From NCBI GenBank assembly GCA_016744375.1, contig JADGEM010000045.1, forward strand, positions 1 through 39,510: DNA of 39,510 nucleotides. Reading direction: 5' to 3'. Under the pieces are notes generated by a model. That model saw nothing but the letters and a program-made list of their open reading frames with translations, did no database searches and had not been told where the DNA came from. Source of the DNA: Gammaproteobacteria bacterium (lineage in GTDB: Bacteria > Pseudomonadota > Gammaproteobacteria > GRL18). The position numbers and the translations under genes were made by a program. Shown piece by piece: positions 7,381 to 16,061 of the stretch. Each line of letters opens with the position of its first letter. Within the stretch, counting starts at the first letter, position 1.

Positions 7381-8622
7381 ATGAAATATAAATCAAATGT
7401 GTTTCTTCTTTTATCCATTTTTATATCGATTTTGCCCATTAATATCAATGCGGCTAATTGGCAGTCTAAAGCTATTCAACAATTAAATGGCGGCTCAGCA
7501 ATTGTCCAGGAACCTTCAGGGAAGATTCTTTTTTCTTACAATGCTGAGCAATTAATGGTACCTGCTTCTATCCTGAAAATTGCGACTGCAGATGCTGTTA
7601 TTACACATCTAGGTAGTGATTATCGCATTAATACGGAATTTTACCTGACCCGAGATGATTATCTGGGTATCAAAGGGTTTGGTGATCCGACGCTGGTATC
7701 AGAATCACTGGAAGCAATTGCACGTCAGCTTAAAACTCGGCTGGAAAAGCAAAAAAATTATGAATTAAAAGGCTTTTTGCTGGATACTCATTTTTTTAAG
7801 CCTCATTTGAACGTGGATGGCCAGTCAAAAAGTAATAATCCTTACGATTCATCAGTTGGTGCTTTGCTGGCAAATTTTAATACGATTAATGTCTATAAAT
7901 CGAAACAGGGAATCGTCACCAGTGCAGAACCGCAAACGCCTTTGACAGCAACGGCATTACAATTGGCCAAAAAATTACCCTATGGAAAGCACAGGATTAA
8001 CCTCGGTCAGGATAATGAGCTGACTTTACGCTATTTTACGGAGTTGTTACATTTTTTTTTAAAGCGAGAGGGGATAAATATTCCTCTTCGTATTACGAGT
8101 CGAGTCATCCCGGACAAGTCAAAACTCATTCTGGTTCATCAATCTCAACCTGTCTCTGAAATTATTAAAAAATTATTTAAATTTTCTAATAATTTAATCG
8201 CCAATCAGTTACTTATTATCCTAGGTGGCCTTCAGATAGGAGAGCCAGCCGATCTCGAGAAAGGTAGACAGGTGATTGCTGATTTTTTATCAAACAATAT
8301 TGGTATGGAAAATTTTATCCTGGAAGAAGGTTCGGGACTTTCCAGAAAAAACCAGTTCACAGCCAGCCAAATGATGAAATTACTGGTACATTTTAAGCCA
8401 TATCAGCATTTATTGAGAATAGATAACAGACGTTTTCAGGCAAAAACAGGGACATTAAAAGGGGTCTCAAGCTATGCGGGTTACTTTCTCTCTCCTTCTG
8501 ATAAAAGTTCTGATAAAAGCTCTGACAAAAGCCATCCATTCGTTATTATGATTAATCGTTCCAACAGGAAGTACCATCGGAGAAAAGTAGCGGATACTTT
8601 GTATGATGGGATTTTTAACTAA
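7381..8622 (+). CDS. dacB: D-alanyl-D-alanine carboxypeptidase/endopeptidase (PBP4 type)
   Basis: A peptidase S13 penicillin-binding protein of 413 aa that trims or cleaves peptidoglycan peptide cross-links in the periplasm. The three active-site motifs are visible: SxxK as Ser63-Ile-Leu-Lys66, SxN as Ser269-Asn-Asn271, and KTG at 355-357. A signal peptide covers the first 24 or so residues, ending near INAANW. An upstream in-frame GTG at 7366 would add five residues, and the ATG at 7381 gives a cleaner signal peptide. It is somewhat shorter than the E. coli enzyme. After the KTG box there is a tandem SDKS-SDKS-SDKS stretch encoded by three 12-bp repeats. A run of nine T occurs at about 8052-8060 inside the gene. 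Confidence 0.92.
   Translation: MKYKSNVFLLLSIFISILPININAANWQSKAIQQLNGGSAIVQEPSGKILFSYNAEQLMVPASILKIATADAVITHLGSDYRINTEFYLTRDDYLGIKGFGDPTLVSESLEAIARQLKTRLEKQKNYELKGFLLDTHFFKPHLNVDGQSKSNNPYDSSVGALLANFNTINVYKSKQGIVTSAEPQTPLTATALQLAKKLPYGKHRINLGQDNELTLRYFTELLHFFLKREGINIPLRITSRVIPDKSKLILVHQSQPVSEIIKKLFKFSNNLIANQLLIILGGLQIGEPADLEKGRQVIADFLSNNIGMENFILEEGSGLSRKNQFTASQMMKLLVHFKPYQHLLRIDNRRFQAKTGTLKGVSSYAGYFLSPSDKSSDKSSDKSHPFVIMINRSNRKYHRRKVADTLYDGIFN
8497..8532 (+). repeat. Three 12-bp tandem repeats inside dacB
   Basis: TCTGATAAAAGT, TCTGATAAAAGC and TCTGACAAAAGC follow each other and encode three SDKS units in a surface loop near the C-terminus. Copy-number change would keep the reading frame. Confidence 0.85.
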
Positions 8623-8719
8623 TTATTACTATCCTGTTGATGGATGAATCGTTTTATTCTATAGTGTGATAATTACAATTTATTATCTTCCCCTAATAAA
8701 TGATATTGGTAAAAAATCT

Positions 8720-9547
8720 ATGAAATTTAGCCATTCTTTTTTTATTCTACTCGCTATTTTCATACCCACAACTATTACACAAGCGTCTGGATTCGACAGT
8801 AAGACGCATTTGACAGCCATTCGTCTGGCAACAACAACCAGTACAGAAAATTCAGGTTTACTTCATTATTTGTTACCGGAATTTGAGCGATCAACTGGAT
8901 ACAAAGTCCATGTAATTGCTGTGGGTACAGGTAAGGCGCTCAGAATGGGGAAGGATGGAGATGTTGATGTTTTATTGGTTCATGCCTTGGAAGCCGAGAA
9001 TGATTTTGTCAATAAGAACTATGGGGTTAAACGACACCCGGTCATGTATAATGATTTTGTGATCCTTGGACCTGCGAGTGATCCAGCATCTTTACATAAA
9101 TCAGAGACCCTGCAAAAAGCCTTTCAAAGTATTAAAAATAATCAGGCATTGTTTATTTCACGTGGTGATGATTCCGGGACCCATAAAAAAGAAAAGAAAA
9201 TCTGGAGTTCCGCCAATATCAATCCTGCTGGTCATTGGTATCGAGAAATAGGTCAGGGAATGGGCAAGACGATTCAGATGGCTAATGAACTCAATGCTTA
9301 TACCATTGCTGATCGGGGCACCTGGTTAAGTTATAAAGATAAAACTGATTTAAAAATTCTTTATCAGGGGGCTGACTTTTTATTCAACCCATATGGAATT
9401 ATCGCGGTCAATCCAAACCGTTATACTGATATAAATTCTGAAGGTGCCGATGCGCTTATTAACTGGATGATCTCAGAGAAAGGTCAGCAGCTAATCGGTC
9501 AGTACACAATCAATCAACAAGTTTTATTTACACCTTCAGCACAATAA
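8720..9547 (+). CDS. tupA: Tungstate ABC transporter substrate-binding protein TupA
   Basis: The exported binding protein captures tungstate in the periplasm for TupBC. After a signal peptide (about 23 residues, ending TQASG) comes the TupA signature TTTSTENSGL at 38-47, then VGTGKALRMGKDGDVDVLLVHA, DFVILGP and SRGDDSGTHKKE, all typical of the TupA/PBP-like family that binds tungstate very tightly. The ATG at 8720 is chosen over a GTG at 8666, which would place 18 extra residues before the signal peptide. No lipobox cysteine is present, so it should be soluble in the periplasm. It opens the tungsten cluster, 89 bp before the ferredoxin gene, while the permease and ATPase genes lie 5 kb downstream. 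Confidence 0.93.
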   Translation: MKFSHSFFILLAIFIPTTITQASGFDSKTHLTAIRLATTTSTENSGLLHYLLPEFERSTGYKVHVIAVGTGKALRMGKDGDVDVLLVHALEAENDFVNKNYGVKRHPVMYNDFVILGPASDPASLHKSETLQKAFQSIKNNQALFISRGDDSGTHKKEKKIWSSANINPAGHWYREIGQGMGKTIQMANELNAYTIADRGTWLSYKDKTDLKILYQGADFLFNPYGIIAVNPNRYTDINSEGADALINWMISEKGQQLIGQYTINQQVLFTPSAQ

Positions 9548-9636
9548 CACCGTTATTAAATAAGTATATAATTAAATAATATTGAAGCAACCCTCTTTTT
9601 AAACGTTCGCTTAATAAACTAGATGGAGAATCCTGA

Positions 9637-10125
9637 ATGGAAAAGTCCCTTGTTATTAATCCAGATAATTGTACTGGATGTTTACAATGTGAAATGGCAT
9701 GTTCATATGAAAATGAAGGAGTGTTTAATCCTTCTAAATCCCGTATTAAAGTTTTTACTTTTCATCAGGAGGGACGTTTTGTTCCTTATACCTGCACTCA
9801 ATGTGCGGATGCCTGGTGTCAGCAAGCCTGTCCTGTGGATGCCATCAGTTTGAACCTGGTGACAGGGGCAAAAGAAGTCAATGAAAGCAGTTGTGTAGGC
9901 TGCAAGGTCTGTACGATTTCCTGCCCATTTGGAACGATAAATTATAACCAGAGTTCTGGCAAAGTGATTAAATGTGATCTCTGTGGTGGTGATCCCAAAT
10001 GTGCCTCTGCCTGTCCAACCCAGGCCATCAGCTATGTTGATGCTGATCAGACCGGTCTGGATAAAATGCGTAAATGGGCAACTGAAACTGACCATGCCTC
10101 AACTAACACACCCGCTAATGCGTAA
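9637..10125 (+). CDS. Four-cluster ferredoxin subunit of the AOR complex
   Basis: The 162-aa protein has sixteen cysteines in four [4Fe-4S] groups: 12/15/18/22, 53/56/61/65, 86/89/92/96 and 113/116/122/126. This is the pattern of the HycB/DmsB-type electron-transfer subunits. No Tat or Sec signal is present, so it is cytoplasmic. It lies 12 bp ahead of the aldehyde oxidoreductase gene. This corresponds to the polyferredoxin subunit (AorA-like) of the bacterial AOR complexes described from Aromatoleum-type bacteria, where it passes electrons between the tungsten subunit and an FAD subunit. GGAG precedes the ATG. Confidence 0.92.
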   Translation: MEKSLVINPDNCTGCLQCEMACSYENEGVFNPSKSRIKVFTFHQEGRFVPYTCTQCADAWCQQACPVDAISLNLVTGAKEVNESSCVGCKVCTISCPFGTINYNQSSGKVIKCDLCGGDPKCASACPTQAISYVDADQTGLDKMRKWATETDHASTNTPANA

Positions 10126-10137
10126 AGGAGAATAATA

Positions 10138-11994
10138 ATGTCTTGGACAGGAAAACTATTACGTATCAACCTGACAAGTGGAGAAATTACCACTGAAGCA
10201 TTAAATGACCAATGGAAAAAGGATTATCTGGGCTCTCGTGGCCTGGCAACAAAATACTTATCAGAAGAAATAGACCCCGCCTGTGATCCTTTGAGTATTG
10301 AAAATAAAATGATTATGGCCACTGGCCCTTTAACCGGTACCATGGCTGCTACTGGGGGGCGTTATGTGGTTGTGACTAAAGGGCCATTAACCAATTGTAT
10401 TGCGTGTTCAAATTCGGGTGGATTTATTGGTGCAGAAATGAAAAGTGCCGGCTGGGATATGATCATTTTTGAGGGCAAGTCGCCTGAACCCGTTTATCTT
10501 TATATTGAAAACGATAAGGTGGAATTATTACCTGCTGATGAAATTTGGGGTACATCTGTCTGGAATACAGACGAATGGTTACATAATAAGCATCAGGATC
10601 CTTTATTGCGTATTGCAGCAGTGGGCAGACCAGCAGAAAATGGCTGTCTGTATGCGGGTATTGTGAATGATCTTCACAGGGCTGCAGGACGTTCAGGTGT
10701 TGGTACTGTTATGGCATCCAAAAATCTTAAAGCTGTGGCGATAAGAGGAACTCTGGGTGTTGGTAATCTAACTGATCCTGAAGCTTTTATGAAAGCCGTT
10801 AATGAAGGCAAGGCTGTACTTGCTGATAATCCAGTCACTGGCCAGGGCTTACCCGCTTATGGTACTCAGGTCTTAATGAATGTCATTAATGAAATCGGTG
10901 CCTTACCCACAAACAACATGAAAGACGTACAGTTCGACGGTGCCCATGCAATTTCTGGTGAGGCCATGAGTGAACCAAGAAAATCAGATGGCCGACCAAA
11001 CTTAACAACAAATGCGGCTTGTTTTGGTTGTACTATCGCCTGTGGTCGTATTTCTACAATTGATCAAGGCCATTTTAGTGTTAAGAATAAAGCAAAATAC
11101 TGGGGTAACTCCGGAGGACTTGAATATGAAGCCGCCTGGGCTTTAGGAGCAGACAACGGTGTTGACGATCTGGATGCTCTGACTTATGTTAATTTTATCT
11201 GCAATGAAGATGGCTTTGATCCCATTACTTTCGGTGCGACTGTTGCGGCAGCAATGGAAATGTTTGAAGCTGGAGATCTGACGCTTGAACAGACCGGTGG
11301 TATTGAATTTAAATTTGGTTCTGCAGAAGCATTAACTCAATCCGTTGAATTAGTGGCATTAGGTGAAGGCTTTGGTCAGGATCTGGCTCTGGGATCGAAA
11401 CGCTTATGTGAAAAATACGGCCGTCCTGAGTTGTCTATGACGGTTAAAGGTCAGGAATTTCCTGCTTATGATCCACGGGGCATACAGGGTATTGGCTTGA
11501 ACTATGCCACCTCTAATCGAGGTGCTTGTCATGTGAGGGGCTATACTGTTGCCTCTGAAGTCCTGGGCATACCAGAAAAAACGGATCCATTAACGGCTGA
11601 TGGCAAGCCGGGTCTGGTTAAAGCATTCCAGGATATTACAGCTTCTGTTGATTCGAGTGGCTTATGTTTGTTTACCACTTTTGCCTGGTCTCTGGAAAAT
11701 ATTGCACCACAGCTTCAAGGTGCTTGTGGCAATGAGTGGACAGTGGATTATCTGCTTGAAGTAGGTGAGCGGATCTGGAATATGGAACGTGAATTTAATC
11801 TTAAAGCTGGCATAACCAGTGCAGATGATACGTTACCACCACGTCTTCGTGAAGAAGCTGCAAAAACAGGCCCCGCCAAAGGTATGGTCTCTCAAGTTGA
11901 AGCAATGATGCCTGAATATTATCAGTTAAGAGGCTGGAGTGAAGATGGTAAACCAACTGATGCAACATTAATACGTCTAGGATTGAAAGGGTAG
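10138..11994 (+). CDS. aor: Tungsten-dependent aldehyde:ferredoxin oxidoreductase (AOR)
   Basis: The 618-aa catalytic subunit should oxidise aldehydes to carboxylic acids, or reduce acids with low-potential electrons, using a bis-tungstopterin. The N-terminal domain starts with the typical WTGKLLRINLTSG and has GPLTGT and SNSGGFIGAEMKSAGWD. The [4Fe-4S] ligands appear as CFGCTIAC (Cys295, 298, 302) plus Cys510 in DSSGLC. Length matches AOR-family enzymes. It has no export signal. Genes for a polyferredoxin and an FAD subunit flank it within 12 bp, implying a heteromeric NAD(P)-linked complex, and tungstate-uptake genes support tungsten rather than molybdenum. The aldehyde substrate cannot be told from sequence. 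Confidence 0.94.
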   Translation: MSWTGKLLRINLTSGEITTEALNDQWKKDYLGSRGLATKYLSEEIDPACDPLSIENKMIMATGPLTGTMAATGGRYVVVTKGPLTNCIACSNSGGFIGAEMKSAGWDMIIFEGKSPEPVYLYIENDKVELLPADEIWGTSVWNTDEWLHNKHQDPLLRIAAVGRPAENGCLYAGIVNDLHRAAGRSGVGTVMASKNLKAVAIRGTLGVGNLTDPEAFMKAVNEGKAVLADNPVTGQGLPAYGTQVLMNVINEIGALPTNNMKDVQFDGAHAISGEAMSEPRKSDGRPNLTTNAACFGCTIACGRISTIDQGHFSVKNKAKYWGNSGGLEYEAAWALGADNGVDDLDALTYVNFICNEDGFDPITFGATVAAAMEMFEAGDLTLEQTGGIEFKFGSAEALTQSVELVALGEGFGQDLALGSKRLCEKYGRPELSMTVKGQEFPAYDPRGIQGIGLNYATSNRGACHVRGYTVASEVLGIPEKTDPLTADGKPGLVKAFQDITASVDSSGLCLFTTFAWSLENIAPQLQGACGNEWTVDYLLEVGERIWNMEREFNLKAGITSADDTLPPRLREEAAKTGPAKGMVSQVEAMMPEYYQLRGWSEDGKPTDATLIRLGLKG

Positions 11995-12001
11995 ACTTAA
12001 T

Positions 12002-13249
12002 ATGCAATATATTATTGTCGGGGCAGGGCCTTCAGGGGTCATTGCCTGTGAAACCATTAGAAAACTGAATCAAAGTGCTCAAATCACTTTGATTACAGGA
12101 CAAAGTGAACCACCTTATTCACGAATGGCCATTCCCTATTTTCTGGAAGAGAAAATTACAGAAAGCGGAACCCATCTAAGGCATAATTCTGAGCACTTCA
12201 GTTCATTGGGTATTATTGTCATTAATGAAAAAGTGAATGCTATTGAAACCAGTAAAAATTTTGTTAGATTAGCAGATGGTACTGAACTGGGCTATGAAAA
12301 GCTTTTACTGGCTACCGGGGCTCAGGCTGTCTCTCCGCCTATTGATGGCATCCATCTGGACAATGTTCATAATTGTTGGACTCTTGAAGATGCACGCAAC
12401 ATTGCTTCAAAGGCAGTTGCTGGCTCGTCGGTTGTCTTAATGGGTGCTGGATTTATTGGCTGCATTATTCTTGAGTCTCTGTTAAAGCGGGGTGTCAACC
12501 TTACCATTGTTGAAATGGGTGACCGCATGGTGCCACGAATGATGGATGATACTGCTGGCGGCTTATTAAAATCCTGGTGTGAGTCCAAAGGTGTTAGAAT
12601 CTTAACGTCTGAACAGGTCACATCCATTAATGATGCCGATAGCAGCGATCAAAAACCTTTAAAAGTAAACCTCAAAAACTCACCAGCATTACCAGCTGAT
12701 CTGGTGATTTGCGCTACTGGAGTAAAATCAAATATTGATTTTCTTAAAGGCTCTGACATAGCATTTGATCAGGGTATTATTGTTAATGAGTTTTTACAAA
12801 CCAATATTGACAATGTATACGCCTCGGGTGATGTGGCACAGGGATTGGATTTTTCCGATCAATCATGGCATGTCCAGGCGATTCAACCTACAGCGGTTGA
12901 GCATGGACGAATTGCAGCTATTAATATGGTTCAGAATAATAGCTGTAAACATCATGGTAGTATCAATATGAATATATTAGATACCATGGGACTGATTTCG
13001 ACTTCATTTGGTCAATGGATGGGAATTGAAGGTGGCCAGGAAAGCATTTTACTGGATAAGAAGAATTTCCGTTATCTTAATCTTCAATTTAAAGAGGATT
13101 GTCTTGTTGGTATTAGTTCACTTGGCCATACGCAGAATATCGGAGTTGTCCGGGGATTGATTCGTGGCAAAGTAAAACTGGGAGCTTGGAAAGAGCGTTT
13201 GATGAAAGATCCCAGTCGTCTGATGGAAGCTTATCTTGCAAGTCTTTAA
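12002..13249 (+). CDS. FAD-dependent NAD(P)H oxidoreductase subunit of the AOR complex
   Basis: A 415-aa pyridine-nucleotide-disulfide-type flavoprotein. The FAD-binding GAGPSG is at 7-12, a second dinucleotide motif GAGFIG lies in the middle, and the FAD-closing YASGDVAQG follows. No redox-active CxxxxC is seen at the disulfide position, so it is a ferredoxin-reductase-like rather than a thioredoxin-reductase-like enzyme. It starts 7 bp after the AOR gene and probably links the complex to NAD(H), as the AorC-like subunit does in described three-subunit bacterial AORs. The C-terminal part (from about residue 320) resembles the NADH-rubredoxin/nitrite reductase type. Confidence 0.87.
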   Translation: MQYIIVGAGPSGVIACETIRKLNQSAQITLITGQSEPPYSRMAIPYFLEEKITESGTHLRHNSEHFSSLGIIVINEKVNAIETSKNFVRLADGTELGYEKLLLATGAQAVSPPIDGIHLDNVHNCWTLEDARNIASKAVAGSSVVLMGAGFIGCIILESLLKRGVNLTIVEMGDRMVPRMMDDTAGGLLKSWCESKGVRILTSEQVTSINDADSSDQKPLKVNLKNSPALPADLVICATGVKSNIDFLKGSDIAFDQGIIVNEFLQTNIDNVYASGDVAQGLDFSDQSWHVQAIQPTAVEHGRIAAINMVQNNSCKHHGSINMNILDTMGLISTSFGQWMGIEGGQESILLDKKNFRYLNLQFKEDCLVGISSLGHTQNIGVVRGLIRGKVKLGAWKERLMKDPSRLMEAYLASL

Positions 13250-13286
13250 TGGTGACCTTAAAGTTAAAAATGGATGACACTAATTA

Positions 13287-13538
13287 ATGAACATTACACT
13301 TAAATGTTTTGCCGGTTTAAAGCGACATTTGCCGGCCCATGCAAAAGCGAATCAGGCTGAAGTTGAAGTGGATGCTGGTATCAGTGTTTACCAGGCCATT
13401 GATCATTTTAATATTGATCGTGAAGAAGCTTATCTTGTCATTTTAAATGGGGTTTTTGTTTGTCCACCAGACCGTGATACGATGATACTTAAGGAAAATG
13501 ATACCCTGGCGCTTTGGCCGGAAGTTGCTGGTGGCTGA
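13287..13538 (+). CDS. MoaD/ThiS-family sulfur carrier
   Basis: An 83-aa beta-grasp protein ending in EVAGG; the terminal Gly-Gly is the site that is adenylated and converted to a thiocarboxylate to deliver sulfur to the pterin dithiolene. The LWPEVAGG tail and the length are typical of MoaD-like proteins. Its position between the AOR subunits and a ThiF/MoeB-like activator suggests a dedicated copy for tungstopterin synthesis rather than the housekeeping moaD. Its last eight bases overlap the proposed start of the next gene. Confidence 0.88.
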   Translation: MNITLKCFAGLKRHLPAHAKANQAEVEVDAGISVYQAIDHFNIDREEAYLVILNGVFVCPPDRDTMILKENDTLALWPEVAGG

Positions 13539-13851
13539 TACGATACCTCGGATTATTAATATAGAAAAAGAAATGGGGTATTCACGACTTGAGTTTCTTG
13601 TTCAGTTTAAATTATTTTCCCGGCACTTCCCTCAGGAACTCACCCTCGTTATTTCTGATTATACGGTCATTCTCTATTCTTGTACTGAGATGACACTGAC
13701 TATCACTTTGTCTGAACTTTCAGACCGTATCATTGGCTCATTAGTCCTTCCTCGTCTATTGGTGCAATTTCAGTTTCTTAATTATTCACATGAACAGCAA
13801 AAAGATTTTATAAAAAAATTTGACAGCTCTTTTCATAAAGGCGGTGGCTAA
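13531..13851 (+). CDS. Unrecognised small protein of the tungsten operon, ends in Gly-Gly-Gly
   Basis: I do not recognise this protein, about 106 aa if GTG 13531 is the start. GGAAG lies 6 bases before that GTG and the gene then overlaps the moaD-like gene by 8 bp. An ATG at 13498 would give 117 aa with a larger overlap and a poorly spaced ribosome site. It is a mixed alpha/beta sequence with no signal or membrane helix, and ends FDSSFHKGGG. The stop codon TAA shares its last base with the ATG of the next gene. Its tight coupling to a MoaD-like carrier and its activator implies a role in cofactor assembly. Some MoaD-related proteins carry an extra C-terminal domain of similar size, so it could be a detached version, which is speculative. 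The glycine tail partly coincides with the ribosome site of the next gene. Confidence 0.72.
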   Translation: MADTIPRIINIEKEMGYSRLEFLVQFKLFSRHFPQELTLVISDYTVILYSCTEMTLTITLSELSDRIIGSLVLPRLLVQFQFLNYSHEQQKDFIKKFDSSFHKGGG

Positions 13852-14615
13852 TGAATGATGATGATCTACTACGCTATGGACGCCATATTATGCTGCCTGA
13901 GATTGACTTTGAAGGACAGAAAAAATTATTAGCGGCCAAAGTTTTGATTATTGGTGTTGGCGGCTTAGGATCACCTGTTGCGATCTATCTTGCCGCCAGC
14001 GGTATTGGTGAGATATCCATTGCAGATCATGATATAGTTGAGTTAAATAATTTGCAACGTCAGATAGCTCATGATGAAAAAAGCCTGGGTCAGTCCAAGG
14101 TCAGTTCGTGTGCGAATCGCATGAATGCTATCAATTCTAAAATCAATATTATTCAGCTTGACATCAAACTGTCCGGTGAACAATTATTATCTTCTGTCGC
14201 AAAGGCCGATATTGTTGTGGATTGTACTGATAATTTAAAAACACGGTTTGAGATTAATCGAGCCTGCGTACAACAAAAAAAATGGCTTGTTTCTGCTGCG
14301 GCTATACGCTGGGAAGGTCAGATATCTGTATATCATTGTGGAAACAAAGACAGCCCCTGTTATCATTGTTGCTATGGTTTACGAGAATCAGGATCAAAGG
14401 AGCTTGATCAAACATGCAGTACCAATGGTGTCCTGTCACCCGTTGTTGGTGTTATGGGTAGTATGCAGGCAATAGAAGTTATAAAATTAATTATTGCTAA
14501 AGGTGATTTGCTGGTTGCACGTGTTTTATTATTTGATGCACTTTCCATGCAGTGGGAATCAATGCAGTTACCAAAAAATCCAGACTGTCCTGTTTGTGGC
14601 CAGGTGCAGAAATAA
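13851..14615 (+). CDS. ThiF/MoeB/HesA-family adenylyltransferase
   Basis: A 254-aa E1-like enzyme that would activate the C-terminus of the MoaD-like carrier with ATP. It shows the nucleotide-binding GVGGLG at 35-40, the LNNLQRQ motif with Arg70, DCTDNLKTR near 124-132, a zinc-binding pair of CxxC motifs (Cys170/173 and Cys246/249), and a conserved Cys189 in the crossover loop. It has no rhodanese extension. It is translationally coupled to the preceding small gene (TAATG) and lies 15 bp before tupB. Being in the operon makes it a dedicated activator for tungsten-cofactor synthesis, though it could also serve the housekeeping pathway. Confidence 0.9.
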   Translation: MNDDDLLRYGRHIMLPEIDFEGQKKLLAAKVLIIGVGGLGSPVAIYLAASGIGEISIADHDIVELNNLQRQIAHDEKSLGQSKVSSCANRMNAINSKINIIQLDIKLSGEQLLSSVAKADIVVDCTDNLKTRFEINRACVQQKKWLVSAAAIRWEGQISVYHCGNKDSPCYHCCYGLRESGSKELDQTCSTNGVLSPVVGVMGSMQAIEVIKLIIAKGDLLVARVLLFDALSMQWESMQLPKNPDCPVCGQVQK

Positions 14616-14630
14616 GGCTCATATTATTTT

Positions 14631-15332
14631 ATGGATGATTTATCTACAGCATCCCTACAGGCTATCGCTTTATTATTTAGCGGCGATGCTCAGCTTTGGG
14701 AGATCATTTTTTTATCGTTCAGTGTTTCGTTTAGAGCGATTTTATTGTCTGCACCATTGGCTATATTGATTGCTTTTTTCCTTGCCTACTTTCATTTTCC
14801 TATGCGCCGCTTTCTAATCGCACTGTTCAATACTGCCATGTCAATTCCTGCGGTAGTGGTTGGCCTAACCTTATATCTATTGCTTTCACGGGTTGGTCCA
14901 CTGGGTGATTTAAGATTATTGTTTACCCAGGAAGCTATGATTATGGGGCAAATGATTCTGTGTTTTCCTCTTTTGGTGGCATTGAGTCATGCAACTTTAC
15001 AATCGGTGGATAGACGTGCATGGGAAACCGCAATTACATTGGGTGCGCATCCCTTTAGAGCTTTTTTTAGCATTTTAAAAGAAGCTCGTTTTGGTTTGAT
15101 GGCAGCAATTATTGCTGCTTTTGGGCGAATTATTGCGGAAGTTGGGAGCTCGATGATGATCGGAGGTAATATACTTCACTATACACGTAATATACCTACG
15201 GCAATTGCTCTGGAAACAAGTAAGGGGAGTTTTTCGCAGGGGATAGCTTTGGGTATTGTGTTATTAATTATGGCTTTGGTATTAAATTTATTATTAACAA
15301 GTATTCAAGGCAAGGGAGAATTTGCACTATGA
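14631..15332 (+). CDS. tupB: Tungstate ABC transporter permease TupB
   Basis: The 233-aa inner-membrane protein has about five or six hydrophobic helices and the binding-protein-dependent permease signature around EAxxxxGA...R: here WETAITLGAHPFRAFF, followed by EARFGLMAAIIAAFGRIIAEVG. The last part (AEVGSSMMIGGNI) is characteristic of TupB-type permeases. It overlaps tupC by 4 bp (ATGA), so the two are translated together. With TupA (encoded 5 kb upstream) it should import tungstate for the AOR. Confidence 0.92.
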   Translation: MDDLSTASLQAIALLFSGDAQLWEIIFLSFSVSFRAILLSAPLAILIAFFLAYFHFPMRRFLIALFNTAMSIPAVVVGLTLYLLLSRVGPLGDLRLLFTQEAMIMGQMILCFPLLVALSHATLQSVDRRAWETAITLGAHPFRAFFSILKEARFGLMAAIIAAFGRIIAEVGSSMMIGGNILHYTRNIPTAIALETSKGSFSQGIALGIVLLIMALVLNLLLTSIQGKGEFAL

Positions 15333-16024
15333 CTTCTCTTCATTTGAGCAATATTTCTTACTCGATAAAAAAGCAGGTTATTTTGGATCAGCTGGATTTT
15401 GAATTGAATTCAGAAAATTTTATTTTAATGACAGGGCAAAATGGTTCTGGTAAATCAACGTTACTTAAAATTGCCTCTGGGCTGCTCAAGCCTGATCATT
15501 TTTATTTGTCAGACTCACAGGATCCACGGGTAAAAAAGAACTGGCATGAATCAAAGGGCTATTTACGAAAAAATCTCTGCTATCTGCATCAGACCCCCTA
15601 TCTTTTCAACGGCACTGTATTTGATAATATTGCCTATGGTTTAAAACAGCCTTTATTTTCAAAAACTCGGCTGAATCATTCGGAAATTGAATTTAAAGTG
15701 AATGACGTACTCAAGATGATTGATTTGCAGCATTTAAGAAATAGACAAAGCCACGCATTGTCAGGCGGAGAAAAACAACGGATTGCTATAGCCCGTTCCT
15801 GGGTGATAGAACCTAGCTTTATTTTATTAGATGAACCCTTCGCCAATATGGATAAGCAATCTCGGCACAGTACCTATGATGTTATTAATCAGCTGAAAGA
15901 GGATAATATTGGCATTATCTTAACCAGCCATGATCCCCATCACGGAGAATTGGCCTTTAACCGGCACTTTCACTTACATCAGGGAGAAATGATTGAAAAA
16001 TCACTTCCTGATAACATCATATAA
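15329..16024 (+). CDS. tupC: Tungstate ABC transporter ATPase TupC
   Basis: A 231-aa ABC ATPase with Walker A GQNGSGKST at 36-44, Q-loop in CYLHQTPYLF near 84-93, the signature LSGGEKQ at 144-150, Walker B FILLDEP at 164-170 and a switch His in TSHDPHH. No C-terminal TOBE/regulatory domain is present, in line with TupC rather than ModC. The 4-bp overlap with tupB and 37-bp gap to moeA place it in the tungsten operon. Confidence 0.92.
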   Translation: MTSLHLSNISYSIKKQVILDQLDFELNSENFILMTGQNGSGKSTLLKIASGLLKPDHFYLSDSQDPRVKKNWHESKGYLRKNLCYLHQTPYLFNGTVFDNIAYGLKQPLFSKTRLNHSEIEFKVNDVLKMIDLQHLRNRQSHALSGGEKQRIAIARSWVIEPSFILLDEPFANMDKQSRHSTYDVINQLKEDNIGIILTSHDPHHGELAFNRHFHLHQGEMIEKSLPDNII

Positions 16025-16061
16025 CATAAATTTTTTTTAAATCACTTATTGGAATTTTACT

